In this document: piece by piece, positions 16,326-25,408 of the stretch | Position numbering within the stretch: the stretch's first letter is position 1 | Layout: every line of letters begins with the position of its first letter | Assembly (NCBI GenBank): GCA_910583965.1 | Contig: CAJUAE010000041.1 | Coordinates: 1 to 27,959 of the forward strand | Reading direction: 5' to 3' | Length of the DNA stretch: 27,959 nucleotides | Origin: an uncultured Lachnospiraceae bacterium | Lineage (GTDB): Bacteria > Bacillota > Clostridia > Lachnospirales > Lachnospiraceae | Notes under the pieces: model-generated | Told to the model about the DNA's origin: nothing | The model's input: only the letters and a program-made list of their open reading frames with translations | Databases searched by the model: none | Made by a program: the position numbers and the translations under genes

Positions 16326-18467
16326 ATGGATACAAGGACATTCAACAGACCTTTGGATTTGAAGCAGGTGACAATTACGGATGCCTTTTGGCACAGGGAA
16401 CAAGAACTTGTGCGCAAGGAGGTGATTCCATATCAATGGGAGGCGCTAAATGATCGCGTTGCGGATGCAGTACCAAGCTACTGTATACATAATTTTCGAG
16501 TAGCAGGACGTCTAATGCAGAAAAGACAAGAGATGGGCAAAGCATATATAGCGCCAACATATACATTTCGAGGATTTGATACACTTCCGGCAGACCCTGC
16601 AAAGCCAAAACCTGATAGGTTTTATGGTTTTGTATTTCAGGATAGTGACTTTAGTAAATGGATTGAAGCTGTAGGATATTCTCTAATACAGCATCCAGAT
16701 GCACAGCTAGAACAGACAGCAGACGAGGCAATTGATCTAGTGTGTGCTGCACAGTTAGAAAATGGATATCTGGATACTTATTACATCATTAATGGCATGG
16801 ACAGAGCGTTTACAAATTTGAAAGATCATCATGAATTGTATTGTCTAGGACATTTGATAGAGGGTGCTGTGGCGTATTATCAGGCGACAGGAAAAGATAG
16901 ATTGTTAAATGCAGCGCGCCGATATGCTGACTATGTGACTGCGTACTTTGGTCCACAAGAGGGTGGCTGCAAAGGATATCCAGGACATGAGATTGTCGAG
17001 ATGGCGCTTGTTCGTCTCTATGAGGTGACGGGGGAGGACAAATATCTCAAACTTAGTCAGTTTTTCTTAAACCAACGTGGAACGAAACCTTATTATTTTG
17101 ATGCGGAGGAACGAAACTGTGCAGCGCTTGAAGGCAGAGAGGAACAATTGCCAAAGTTTGATGAAAATGAGGAGCGCTATGCATATCATCAGGCGCACAA
17201 GCCTGTTCGTGAGCAGAATGAGGCAGTAGGACATGCAGTTAGAGCAGTCTACTTGTATTCGGGTATGGCAGATGTAGCACGTTTAACTGCAGATGATGCC
17301 CTGTATGCGGCTTGCCAGCGACTCTGGGAAAGTATTGTGCGAGAGAAACTTTATGTGACTGGTGGAATTGGCGGTACAAGTCATGGGGAGGCATTTTCTT
17401 TTCCGTTTGACTTGCCTAACGATACCATTTATTCAGAGACTTGTGCAGCAATCGGTCTTGCGTTTTTTGCAAGACGAATGCTAGAGATTAAAGTAGAAAG
17501 TCATTACGCTGATGTTTGCGAGCTGGCACTGTACAATACAGTGCTAAGCGGTATGGCATTGGATGGAAAAAGTTTCTTTTATGTCAATCCTTTGGAGGTG
17601 TTACCAGAAGCGTGTCGCAAAGATAGCAGAAAAAGTCATGTAAAGCCTGTTCGCCAAAAGTGGTTTGGATGTGCTTGCTGTCCACCAAATATTGCGCGTA
17701 TTGTCAGCTCGGTGGCACTTTATGCCTATACAGAACAAGATGATATTCTATGGTTTCATTTGTATATGGGGAGTATATTGACAAAAAAGATAAGAGGACA
17801 AGCACTAACGCTGAAAGTGGAGACCGGAATGCCTTGGAATGGTCATGTGTCAGTGTGTATTCAAACGCAAGAAATGGTTTCATGCACTTTGGCTATGCGA
17901 ATCCCCGGATGGAGTGGCAACGGAAGTGCAAAAGTGATTTGTAGTGGAGTTGTCACAAATATTTCATGGGAAACAGGTGGTGAAAGCTTGCAGAGATCAC
18001 AAGGGAACATGCAGGAAGTATTTGTGCGAGACGGTTATTTGTATCTGCGTGGAGAGTGGCAGTCAGAGGATAGTATTTCACTTGATTTTTCAATGGGAGT
18101 ACATATGATAACTGCTGACGAGCGTGTGCGTGAGGATATTGGAAAAGTGGCGTTTGTGAGAGGGCCGATTGTGTATTGTATGGAGGAGGCAGACAATGGA
18201 AAAAATTTGCATTTATACAAAGCAGACACAAACCGTATTGGAACAAATTGCCAGAATATTGCGGTGGAGATGACAGAGGAATTAGGACATTCAATGACAA
18301 TGTTAAACGTTCCAGCGAAACGACGTTTGATTACCCCATCAAAGAATACCTTATATCGGGAGTATATGCCTGCGCGTTATGAAGATGTAACACTTCGATG
18401 GATTCCATATTATGCATGGTGTAATCGTGGTGAGGGGGAAATGCGCGTGTGGATACAGTGTGATTAA
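16326..18467 (+). CDS. GH127 beta-L-arabinofuranosidase
   Basis: A 713-residue glycoside hydrolase of family 127 (formerly DUF1680), expected to release beta-L-arabinofuranose from plant glycans. The zinc-thiolate active site is complete compared with Bifidobacterium HypBA1. E371 and C373 (SETC), C451 (nucleophile) and C452 in WFGCACCPPN keep nearly the same spacing. E355 (HGEAF) sits where the acid/base residue should be. The N-terminal part forms the (alpha/alpha)6 barrel and the C-terminal ~200 residues are beta-rich. No signal peptide is visible, so it is probably cytoplasmic. The start has a GGAAGAAAAG site 5' of the ATG. No transporter or regulator is adjacent, and the exact linkage preference is not shown. 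Confidence 0.93.
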   Translation: MDTRTFNRPLDLKQVTITDAFWHREQELVRKEVIPYQWEALNDRVADAVPSYCIHNFRVAGRLMQKRQEMGKAYIAPTYTFRGFDTLPADPAKPKPDRFYGFVFQDSDFSKWIEAVGYSLIQHPDAQLEQTADEAIDLVCAAQLENGYLDTYYIINGMDRAFTNLKDHHELYCLGHLIEGAVAYYQATGKDRLLNAARRYADYVTAYFGPQEGGCKGYPGHEIVEMALVRLYEVTGEDKYLKLSQFFLNQRGTKPYYFDAEERNCAALEGREEQLPKFDENEERYAYHQAHKPVREQNEAVGHAVRAVYLYSGMADVARLTADDALYAACQRLWESIVREKLYVTGGIGGTSHGEAFSFPFDLPNDTIYSETCAAIGLAFFARRMLEIKVESHYADVCELALYNTVLSGMALDGKSFFYVNPLEVLPEACRKDSRKSHVKPVRQKWFGCACCPPNIARIVSSVALYAYTEQDDILWFHLYMGSILTKKIRGQALTLKVETGMPWNGHVSVCIQTQEMVSCTLAMRIPGWSGNGSAKVICSGVVTNISWETGGESLQRSQGNMQEVFVRDGYLYLRGEWQSEDSISLDFSMGVHMITADERVREDIGKVAFVRGPIVYCMEEADNGKNLHLYKADTNRIGTNCQNIAVEMTEELGHSMTMLNVPAKRRLITPSKNTLYREYMPARYEDVTLRWIPYYAWCNRGEGEMRVWIQCD

Positions 18468-18509
18468 AGAAAACCCTTATTTTTAGATGTTTGAATTAAT
18501 AAAAAACTG

Positions 18510-18538
18510 TTGAAATGTGTGAAAATGTATGATAAACT
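18510..18538 (+). promoter_or_regulatory. Probable promoter for secG
   Basis: TTGAAA (18510-18515) and TAAACT (18533-18538) are 17 bases apart. They lie after the GH127 stop and about 60 bases before secG. A short inverted repeat (GCCTAT...ATAGGC) lies between this promoter and the gene. Confidence 0.45.
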
Positions 18539-18598
18539 AATTCTTATTGCAGGCCTATTGTACAAGAATATATAGGCTGTCGATAAGGAGGTGTGAAG

Positions 18599-18835
18599 AT
18601 GGCAGTGCTAAGAATTATTCTTACTATCATTTTAATCGTGGTTTCTATTGCATTTACAGTGATTGTTTTAATGCAGGAAGGCAAATCTGCAGGACTTGGT
18701 GCGATTAGTGGAGCAGCTGAAACTTATTGGGGCAGAAATAAAGGCCGTTCTATGGAGGGTGCACTTGTTAAGCTTACCAAGATTTTGGGGATTGTATTTA
18801 TGCTGCTAGCAATTGTTTTAAATATTAATTTCTAG
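18599..18835 (+). CDS. secG: Preprotein translocase subunit SecG
   Basis: A 78-residue inner-membrane subunit of the SecYEG channel. It has two hydrophobic helices (about residues 3-24 and 57-77) joined by the typical loop (MQEGKSAGLGAISGAAETYWGRNKG). The frame includes a GTG at 18593, but ATG 18599 is 7 bases after AAGGAGG (18585-18591) and is the better start. secG followed by rnr and smpB is a common Firmicute arrangement, although a terminator separates secG from rnr here. Confidence 0.96.
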   Translation: MAVLRIILTIILIVVSIAFTVIVLMQEGKSAGLGAISGAAETYWGRNKGRSMEGALVKLTKILGIVFMLLAIVLNINF

Positions 18836-18863
18836 TTTTGAATATATTTAAGATAAAACCTTG

Positions 18864-18890
18864 AAACACTCTTGTAAAAGAGTGTTTTTT
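18864..18890 (+). terminator. Rho-independent terminator after secG
   Basis: A 10-bp perfect stem (AAACACTCTT with AAGAGTGTTT), a GTAA loop and a short T-run. It lies 28 bases after the secG stop. Confidence 0.85.
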
Positions 18891-19012
18891 GATATTGTTA
18901 GGATAAAGGCTATTCTTTATTGATATTTTTTGGTTGTTCTGAAAAATAGAATTTGGAGAACAAATAAACAATCTGTTTTGCAGATGATTAGAGTTTTGAG
19001 GGGAGGATTTGA

Positions 19013-21157
19013 ATGTCTGATAAGAGGAAAAAAGTGATTATGGACTTGGTGGCAGCAGAGTTTTATGTGCCAATGAAGGAGAAAGAACTTGCAGTGATGT
19101 TGCAGGTATCAAAAGAAGACAGGGGCGAATTGAACCGCATATTAAATGAATTGCTAGTAGAGGGCAGACTTTCTCTTACCAAGAAGGGAAAGTTTATCAA
19201 GGCGAAACGCTCGGACAAGGAACTGATAGGAACTTTTATCAGTCATCCAAAGGGTTTTGGTTTTGTTGAGATTGATGGAAGGGACGAGGATTTGTACATT
19301 CCTGAAGATTTTGTAAATGGGGCATTTCACAAAGACACTGTCAAAGTAGCACTTTTGTCAGGGCAGAATGGTAGAAGACAGGAGGCACAAGTCATTGAAG
19401 TTCTGGCAAGAGGTATGCGACAGATTGTGGGTATTTATGACAAGAGCAACAAAAATTATGGTTTTGTCATTCCAGACAACACAAAAATTAGTGATGATAT
19501 TTTCGTGCCAGTGGAGCGTTCTAAAGGGGCAGTTTCTGGGCATAAAGTGGTCTGTGAAATAACAGACTATGGAAAAAATAATCGTAAGCCAGAAGGAAAA
19601 GTTACAGAAATTTTAGGGCATGCGAATGATCCGGGCGTTGATATTATGTCGATTGTAAAGGGCTATGAGCTTCCAATTGAATTTTCAGAGAAGATTATGA
19701 ATCAAGTGGAGCGTGTGGCAAATGAAGTGTCTGAGGCAGATATGGTAGGTCGGCGTGATTTGCGCGATTTACAGATGGTGACAATTGACGGAGAAGATGC
19801 GAAAGACCTAGATGATGCAGTCAGTCTTACCAAAGATGGTACGTATTATCAATTGGGAGTACACATTGCAGATGTAACGAATTATGTGCAGGAAAATTCT
19901 GCGTTAGATTGGGAGGCGCGAGAGCGCGGGACAAGTGTATATTTGGTAGACAGAGTGATTCCCATGTTACCACATAAATTATCGAATGGTATTTGTTCGT
20001 TGAATGCAGGAGAGAACAGGCTTGCACTTAGCTGTTTAATGACAATAGACACAAAAGGTGAAGTGGTAAGTCATGAGATTGTTGAGTCTGTCATAAAGGT
20101 CGATAGGCGTATGTCCTATACAAGTGTCAAGAAAATTCTTGAGGATAAGGATGAGATAGAAACGAAATCGTATCAAGAATTGGTTCCAATGTTTGAGCTG
20201 ATGCGAGAGCTTGCAGGAATATTGCGAGAAAAACGCAAAAAAAGGGGTTCTATTGACTTTGATTTTCCAGAGAGCAAGATTGTATTGGATAAACAAGGGC
20301 ATCCAATAGAGATAAAACCTTATGAGCGAAATGTAGCAACGAAAATTATTGAAGACTTTATGCTGATTGCAAATGAGACGGTGGCAGAACACTTTCACTG
20401 GATGGAATTGCCGTTTTTGTATAGAACACATGACAATCCTGATCCAGAAAAAATTAGCAAGTTAAGTACATTTATCCGAAATTTCGGATATTCTATCAAG
20501 AACAAACAGGAAGAAATCCATCCTAAGGAACTGCAAAAGCTCTTGGCAAAAATAGAGGATACACCGGAGGAAGCATTGATTAGCAGATTGACGTTGAGAA
20601 GCATGAAACAGGCAAAATATACAATAAACTGTACTGGACATTTTGGGTTAGCGTGTTCCTATTACTGTCATTTTACATCGCCAATTAGAAGATATCCAGA
20701 TTTGCAGATTCATCGCATTATTAAGGAACAGATTCGCGGGCGTCTGAATGAAAAGCGAATTGAGCATTACAATGAAATCTTGCCGGAAGTAGCAAAACAT
20801 TCCTCTGAGATGGAGCGGCGTGCAGACGAGGCAGAGCGTGAGACTGACAAGCTCAAAAAGGTTGAGTTTATGGAAGCGCGTGTTGGAGAGATTTATGAGG
20901 GTATTATTTCATCCATAACAACATGGGGAGTATATGTGGAGCTTTCTAATACAATTGAAGGCATGATTCACGTATCTATGTTGCCAGGAGATTATTTCTA
21001 TTATGATTCGGAAACTTATGAGATGGTTGGACAGGCGACAAATATCCGATATAAGTTAGGGCAAACATTGAAAGTAAAAGTCAATGCGACCGATAAGATA
21101 TTGCGGACGATAGATTTTGTTATTCCGCAGGAAGGGGAGGACAATGGCAAAGAATGA
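19013..21157 (+). CDS. rnr: Ribonuclease R
   Basis: A 714-residue processive 3'-5' exoribonuclease of the RNase II/R family that degrades structured RNA and defective mRNA. Domains in order: an N-terminal winged-helix (about 1-70), two cold-shock/OB domains (about 75-220), the RNB catalytic domain (about 245-575) and a C-terminal S1 domain (about 625-705, GEIYEGIISSITTWGVYVEL). The metal-binding aspartates are present in TIDGEDAKDLDD: D259, D265, D267 and D268. The lysine-rich tail of E. coli RNase R is essentially absent. The start has GGGGAGG upstream. Its last 14 bases overlap smpB, which works with it in trans-translation. Confidence 0.98.
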   Translation: MSDKRKKVIMDLVAAEFYVPMKEKELAVMLQVSKEDRGELNRILNELLVEGRLSLTKKGKFIKAKRSDKELIGTFISHPKGFGFVEIDGRDEDLYIPEDFVNGAFHKDTVKVALLSGQNGRRQEAQVIEVLARGMRQIVGIYDKSNKNYGFVIPDNTKISDDIFVPVERSKGAVSGHKVVCEITDYGKNNRKPEGKVTEILGHANDPGVDIMSIVKGYELPIEFSEKIMNQVERVANEVSEADMVGRRDLRDLQMVTIDGEDAKDLDDAVSLTKDGTYYQLGVHIADVTNYVQENSALDWEARERGTSVYLVDRVIPMLPHKLSNGICSLNAGENRLALSCLMTIDTKGEVVSHEIVESVIKVDRRMSYTSVKKILEDKDEIETKSYQELVPMFELMRELAGILREKRKKRGSIDFDFPESKIVLDKQGHPIEIKPYERNVATKIIEDFMLIANETVAEHFHWMELPFLYRTHDNPDPEKISKLSTFIRNFGYSIKNKQEEIHPKELQKLLAKIEDTPEEALISRLTLRSMKQAKYTINCTGHFGLACSYYCHFTSPIRRYPDLQIHRIIKEQIRGRLNEKRIEHYNEILPEVAKHSSEMERRADEAERETDKLKKVEFMEARVGEIYEGIISSITTWGVYVELSNTIEGMIHVSMLPGDYFYYDSETYEMVGQATNIRYKLGQTLKVKVNATDKILRTIDFVIPQEGEDNGKE

Positions 21158-21614
21158 GACAATGAAATTGGTTGCCAACAATAAAAAGGCATACCATGAT
21201 TATTTTATAGAGGAGAAGTATGAGTGCGGTATTGCGCTTCATGGCACAGAGGTGAAATCATTGCGCATGGGCAAATGTAGCATTAAAGAGGCGTTTATTC
21301 GCATTGGGAATGCAGAAGTATTTGTGTATGGTATGCATGTTTCTCCTTATGAAAAAGGAAATATTTTTAACAAAGACCCATTGCGTGTAAAGAAGCTACT
21401 GCTGCACAAACAGGAGATTAATAAACTTTTGGGAAAAATCAAAGAGAAAGGGTATACGCTCGTACCATTGCAAGTGTATTTTTCTAATGGAAAGGCAAAG
21501 GTAGAAATTGGGCTTGCACGTGGTAAAAAGTTGTATGATAAGCGCGCAGATATTGCGAAAAAAGATGCAAGGCGAGAGACAGAGCGCGAGTTTAAAGTGA
21601 AAAATCTATATTAG
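21144..21614 (+). CDS. smpB: SsrA-binding protein SmpB
   Basis: A 156-residue partner of tmRNA that delivers it to stalled ribosomes. The OB-fold core carries the usual blocks: NKKAYHDYFIEEKYECGIALHGTEVKSLR, then GMHVSPYEKGN, and LARGKKLYDKR leading into the basic C-terminal tail. The frame extends upstream to 21117, but ATG 21144 has GGGGAGG at 21134-21140 and gives the family N-terminus. It overlaps rnr by 14 bases, so translation is probably coupled. The ssrA RNA gene is not found in the 200 bases downstream. Confidence 0.98.
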   Translation: MAKNETMKLVANNKKAYHDYFIEEKYECGIALHGTEVKSLRMGKCSIKEAFIRIGNAEVFVYGMHVSPYEKGNIFNKDPLRVKKLLLHKQEINKLLGKIKEKGYTLVPLQVYFSNGKAKVEIGLARGKKLYDKRADIAKKDARRETEREFKVKNLY

Positions 21615-21676
21615 TAAAATAGAAGAAGCTTTTTTGTAAAATGATAGTAAGAAGATTTTGTAATAGACTATGATAT

Positions 21677-21735
21677 AAAATAGGCGGTGATAAAGAGGTT
21701 TGACAGATGCAAATCTTTTATCAACCGTCTATTTT
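21677..21735. terminator. Long hairpin, probable bidirectional terminator
   Basis: A long imperfect inverted repeat (5' arm 21677-21702, 3' arm 21710-21735) begins with AAAATAG and ends with CTATTTT, so each strand has A-rich and T-rich ends. It lies between smpB and the convergent minus-strand gene. There is no long T-run beyond the arms, so it is called with moderate confidence. Confidence 0.55.
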
Positions 21736-21823
21736 ATGATTAATAGCTATGGCGAGACTTTTTGCCATATGTAATTGGGAAAATAGACAAGTTGCTTGAT
21801 ATTGTTGTTAAGCAATTGATATA

Positions 21824-22732
21824 CTAATCTTCTCGACTTCTTGCAGTAATTATCCAAGGAGCAGGGTCAGATTTAAAGGTGTTGTTGCTGCGTAGTTTTG
21901 TTACAGATACTTGTATGGTTTCCACGTCAGCGAGACCAAGTTCGTGCAATGTGTCAGGCAATGCAGCCGCAGTTCTAAAATCCAGTGTATAGATGACAAC
22001 ATTCATGTTGGGATTGATATTTAGGAGACATTCAAGCTCTTGTTCTGTGCTTGCGGAAGCGACAAGAAATACCAATGAGGGCACAGGGCATTCTGCCATG
22101 GTTTCCTCGTCAACATGGTCAATAATTTTGATGTTATGAAGGTCGAAGTGTGCCACATTATCCTCTAAAGTAGAACGGTCAGCTTTGCTGTATTCAACAG
22201 CAATAACAGAGCCTTCCGCCGCGATGAGTGCAGCTTCAATAGCAATACTTTCGCCACCAATGACGCAGATATCATCCTGTGGGTCAACCATCATTTTGCT
22301 GAGGATGATAGAGCGGATTTCACTGCCTACATAGTGAATAGAACCACGCTGGAGTTTTTCATTACTTAGACCAATACGTGAGGAATTTCTAGCGTTCGGA
22401 TTAATGATAAGCATACCCGCTGAAGCATTAATACCACGGTTAATCATATCTTTAATTTGATTGTGCAAGATTTCTCCGCTTGGATCAGAGCCTTCATTGT
22501 ACCATACTTCACACTCACCTAGTCCAGCATTCCACAGACGATAGAAAATATCGTCAATTCCAGCATTCGTAAATACGAGTGTTGTCTTGTGTGCTTCGAC
22601 AGTTGGGATGACATTTTTGTTTTTCTTAGTGATGTCAATAATTTTGACATGTTCCAAGTCAATCGGCGTAGTCTGCGAATAGTATTGCAGCCAACTTAAG
22701 ATAATCTCATTTGTAAAAATTTGTTTTTCCAT
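21824..22732 (-). CDS. CbiE/CbiT-like methyltransferase homologue, probably inactive
   Basis: A 302-residue cytoplasmic protein. Residues about 45-115 resemble the C-terminal half of CbiE (a LVFTNAGIDDI strand, then a YNEGSDPSGEI segment where CbiE has its LG-pDErI motif). Residues about 118-298 follow CbiT along its length: GLSNEKL, SEIRSIILSKM, IAIEAALIAAEGSVIAVEYSK and DNVAHFDLHNIKIID. The SAM-binding glycine motif normally seen as DxGxGTG is replaced by CVIGGES, and the PMTK-like loop is missing. The N-terminal SAM half of CbiE is also absent. A decayed or repurposed corrin methyltransferase is inferred; no cobalamin gene is nearby. ATG 22732 is chosen for its AAAGGAG; the frame opens at 22765. 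Confidence 0.75.
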   Translation of the reverse strand: MEKQIFTNEIILSWLQYYSQTTPIDLEHVKIIDITKKNKNVIPTVEAHKTTLVFTNAGIDDIFYRLWNAGLGECEVWYNEGSDPSGEILHNQIKDMINRGINASAGMLIINPNARNSSRIGLSNEKLQRGSIHYVGSEIRSIILSKMMVDPQDDICVIGGESIAIEAALIAAEGSVIAVEYSKADRSTLEDNVAHFDLHNIKIIDHVDEETMAECPVPSLVFLVASASTEQELECLLNINPNMNVVIYTLDFRTAAALPDTLHELGLADVETIQVSVTKLRSNNTFKSDPAPWIITARSRED

Positions 22733-23051
22733 CGTTTTTGCTCCTTTGTTATTATTTTGATACAATTTGTTTTCTAACTGCTTTCGTTTTTTATCGTGTA
22801 TTTCTTCGTCTCAGAATGTAGAAGATGTCAAAAAAATTTATCTAAAAAGTATTTTAATCGTTCTATTTTAGAAGGCCGAGGCATAGTTCCTTACTTAACT
22901 TTCTAATATCACTATACCACATCAGACACAAAAAAACAGTATGGTACAATAAAATTTATCCTAGTTTTTTTGTAGTAAATTTGTTACACTATAAAAAGTC
23001 AAAGGTAAATTTTTGGTGACAAGTGTTTATTATAGAAAGGATGGTTATACA
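22733..23051. other. Divergent intergenic region
   Basis: This 319-base AT-rich spacer lies between the CbiET-like gene (minus) and the first hydro-lyase pair (plus). It must contain promoters in both directions; TACAAT near 22944 and TATAAA near 22991 (plus) are weak -10 candidates without good -35 boxes. No T-box, riboswitch or RNA gene was recognised. The lack of a leucine T-box is notable given the leuCD-like genes downstream. Confidence 0.5.
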
Positions 23052-23522
23052 ATGGGAAAATTGTTTAAATTTGGACAGGATGTGGATACGGACCAGATTA
23101 TCGCGTCGCAGTATATTATATATCCTACAATTGATGAGATGAAAGTACATACTTTTGAATCGTTGGATACGAATTTTGCATCGCAAGTACAGCAAGGAGA
23201 TTATGTTGTTGCATCGGAGAATTTTGGCTGTGGTTCCTCGAGAGAGCAAGCGCCAACAGTTTTAAAGGCATTGGGTGTCAAGGCAGTTGTGGCAAAATCT
23301 TTTGCGCGTATTTTCTATAGAAATGCAATTAATATTGGACTTCCAGTTATTGTCTGCAAGGAGTTGTATGATAATGTTGCGGCCGGTGATGAGATGGAAC
23401 TTTTAATGCAAGAGGGCGTGGTGCGTGTGAATGGAAAAGAGTATACTTGTACAAAATTGCCAGAGTATATGCAAGGGATTTTGGACCAAGGCGGGCTGAT
23501 AGCGTCGCTTGACAGGGATTAG
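23052..23522 (+). CDS. Aconitase-family hydro-lyase small subunit, pair 1 (LeuD-like)
   Basis: A 156-residue swivel-domain subunit of the isopropylmalate isomerase/homoaconitase/dimethylmalate dehydratase group. The family block NFGCGSSREQAP is intact, as is KSFARIFYRNAINIGLP. The N-terminal substrate loop reads DVDTDQIIASQYI. The usual DTD-IIP-xYL form is therefore altered, lacking the proline and leucine found in pair 2. The ATG at 23052 follows AGAAAGGA; the frame starts upstream at 23013 without a site. The matching large subunit begins 33 bases later. The substrate is not known; 3-isopropylmalate, a citramalate-type acid or 2,3-dimethylmalate are all possible. Confidence 0.87.
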   Translation: MGKLFKFGQDVDTDQIIASQYIIYPTIDEMKVHTFESLDTNFASQVQQGDYVVASENFGCGSSREQAPTVLKALGVKAVVAKSFARIFYRNAINIGLPVIVCKELYDNVAAGDEMELLMQEGVVRVNGKEYTCTKLPEYMQGILDQGGLIASLDRD

Positions 23523-23555
23523 GATTTTTAGAAAAGATTAGGAGGTTTTAATAAG

Positions 23556-24803
23556 ATGGGAATGACAATCGCAGAAAAAATTATCGCGGCTGCTGCGGGT
23601 GTGGAGTTTGTAAAACCAGGAGATATTCATACAGTGGAGCTTGACCGACTGATGAGCAATGACGGGACAACGCATCTTACAATTGATATGTACAATAAAC
23701 TAAAAAATCCGCATATAGCAGATGTTAGTAAATTGGTGTGGATAGTAGATCACAATGTACCATGTGACAGTGTTAAGACAGCGGCTTCACACAAGAAAAT
23801 GCGTGATTTTGCAAAGGAACATAATATTAAGTTTTATGAGGGTGAAGGAGTATGCCATCAGGTGATGATGGAGAATCATGTTACAAGTGGTGAATTGATA
23901 TTTGGTGCGGATAGTCATACATGTGCTTATGGTGCTGTTGGTGCATTTGGGACGGGTGTAGGTTGTACTGATTATCTCTATGCAATGGTGACGGGCAAAT
24001 CTTGGCTTTTGGTGCCAGAGACGTTGAAATTTCATTTGACAGGGAAACTAAATGATGGCGTTTATGCAAGAGATTTCATTTTGTCTATTATTGGTATGAT
24101 AGGCGCAAATGGCGCAAACTATATGGCAATGGAATTTGGCGGCGAAGGATTAAAAACGTTGAGCATGAGTGACAGAATTTGTATTTGTAATCTCTGTGTG
24201 GAGGCAGGAGCAAAGACTGCATTGATGGAAGTAGATGAAATCGCACTGGATTATCTAAAAGAGCATGGCAGAGAACCAAAACATATTTTTAAAAGTGATG
24301 AGGATGCGCATTTTGCCAAGGTGTATGAGATTGATTTGGCGACAATTAAGCCGATTGTAGCAAAGCCACATTTTGTGGACAGTGTTGTTGATGCGAAAGA
24401 GTGTGTGGGTACACAGATTGACCAGGCGTTTTTAGGTTCTTGCAATAATGGTCGAATAGAAGACTTGCGAGTTGGTGCAGAGTTAATCAAAGGCAAAAAA
24501 GTGCATCCACTGGTTCGATTTTTGGTGGTTCCGGCAAGTGCAGCTGTGTATAGACAGGCATTAGCAGAAGGGATTATTGATATTTTTATGGAGGCGGGCG
24601 CAATTGTCATGAATCCAAATTGTAGTGTGTGTTGGGGAAGTTGTCAGGGTGTTATCGGTGAGGGCGAAGTGCTGATTAGTACCGGAACGCGCAACTTTAA
24701 AGGGCGTGCAGGGCATAAGGATTCTTTTGTGTACCTTGCGTCGGCTGCGACAGTGACAGCTTCCGCAATTAAGGGTGTAATTGCAACGGCGGACATGCTA
24801 TGA
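23556..24803 (+). CDS. Aconitase-family hydro-lyase large subunit, pair 1 (LeuC-like)
   Basis: A 415-residue [4Fe-4S] subunit of the short LeuC/HacA type. The cluster cysteines are C296 (GSCNNGR) plus C356 and C359 (NCSVCWGSCQG). The canonical GSCTNGR is changed to GSCNNGR, and the second motif lacks the SCG-xC form found in pair 2. Other family blocks are present: DHNVPC, GADSHTCAYGAVGAFGTGVG and RNFKGRAG. The start has AGGAGG ten bases upstream. It should form a heterodimer with the small subunit just upstream. The altered residues near the cluster suggest a different substrate from ordinary LeuCD. Confidence 0.88.
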   Translation: MGMTIAEKIIAAAAGVEFVKPGDIHTVELDRLMSNDGTTHLTIDMYNKLKNPHIADVSKLVWIVDHNVPCDSVKTAASHKKMRDFAKEHNIKFYEGEGVCHQVMMENHVTSGELIFGADSHTCAYGAVGAFGTGVGCTDYLYAMVTGKSWLLVPETLKFHLTGKLNDGVYARDFILSIIGMIGANGANYMAMEFGGEGLKTLSMSDRICICNLCVEAGAKTALMEVDEIALDYLKEHGREPKHIFKSDEDAHFAKVYEIDLATIKPIVAKPHFVDSVVDAKECVGTQIDQAFLGSCNNGRIEDLRVGAELIKGKKVHPLVRFLVVPASAAVYRQALAEGIIDIFMEAGAIVMNPNCSVCWGSCQGVIGEGEVLISTGTRNFKGRAGHKDSFVYLASAATVTASAIKGVIATADML

Positions 24804-24892
24804 GTTAATAGACTTTTGAAATTTTTATCGTAATCATTAGATATAAAAGATTTTGAGAGACTATTTTTAGGGAAAAGGAGTAAAAAAGAGAA

Positions 24893-25408
24893 ATGAATCA
24901 ATTTACAGGAAAAATATGGATTTTGGGCGATGATATTGACACGGATATTATTATTCCAACAGAGTATTTGGCCCTAAAGACAGTACAAGATATGGCGCCA
25001 TATGCGTTTTCGCCGTTGCGTGCGGAGCTTGCTGGACAAATAAAAGAGGGTGATATTATTGTCGCAGGTAAGAATTTTGGCTGTGGTTCTTCAAGAGAAC
25101 AAGCACCAGAGATTATTAAGGCACTTGGTATTAAATGTGTGATTGCAAAATCCTTTGCGCGCATTTTTTTCCGCAATGCTATCAATAATGGTTTGTTGTT
25201 AATTGAGAATGACAAGCTTCAAGGGGATGTAAAAGAAGGTGAGGAAATCACAGTTACAATCAATGAAGCTATAGAATATCATGGCAATCGATATCCAATT
25301 ACATCGCTTCCACAGAACTTAGTTGATATTCTTAATGCAGGTGGACTTGTTAAGGCAATGCAAAAATTAAACAGTTCAAAGGATTGTACAATTTTAGGAG
25401 GAAAGTAA
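24893..25408 (+). CDS. leuD: Aconitase-family hydro-lyase small subunit, pair 2 (LeuD-like)
   Basis: A 171-residue small subunit closer to the 3-isopropylmalate dehydratase pattern. DDIDTDIIIPTEYLAL and NFGCGSSREQAP are both canonical, as is KSFARIFFRNAINNGLL. The ATG follows AAAGGAG. Its stop codon shares one base with the start of the large subunit (TAATG), so the two are translationally coupled. LeuD acts with LeuC in the second step of leucine synthesis. No leuA or leuB is present, so the symbol is provisional and a related hydro-lyase is possible. Confidence 0.85.
   Translation: MNQFTGKIWILGDDIDTDIIIPTEYLALKTVQDMAPYAFSPLRAELAGQIKEGDIIVAGKNFGCGSSREQAPEIIKALGIKCVIAKSFARIFFRNAINNGLLLIENDKLQGDVKEGEEITVTINEAIEYHGNRYPITSLPQNLVDILNAGGLVKAMQKLNSSKDCTILGGK

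Noticed and set aside
21615..21823. Possible tmRNA or tRNA after smpB
   Set aside because: No tRNA-like acceptor or T-loop sequence (GTTCGA-type) was found; the region is a long hairpin and AT-rich spacer.
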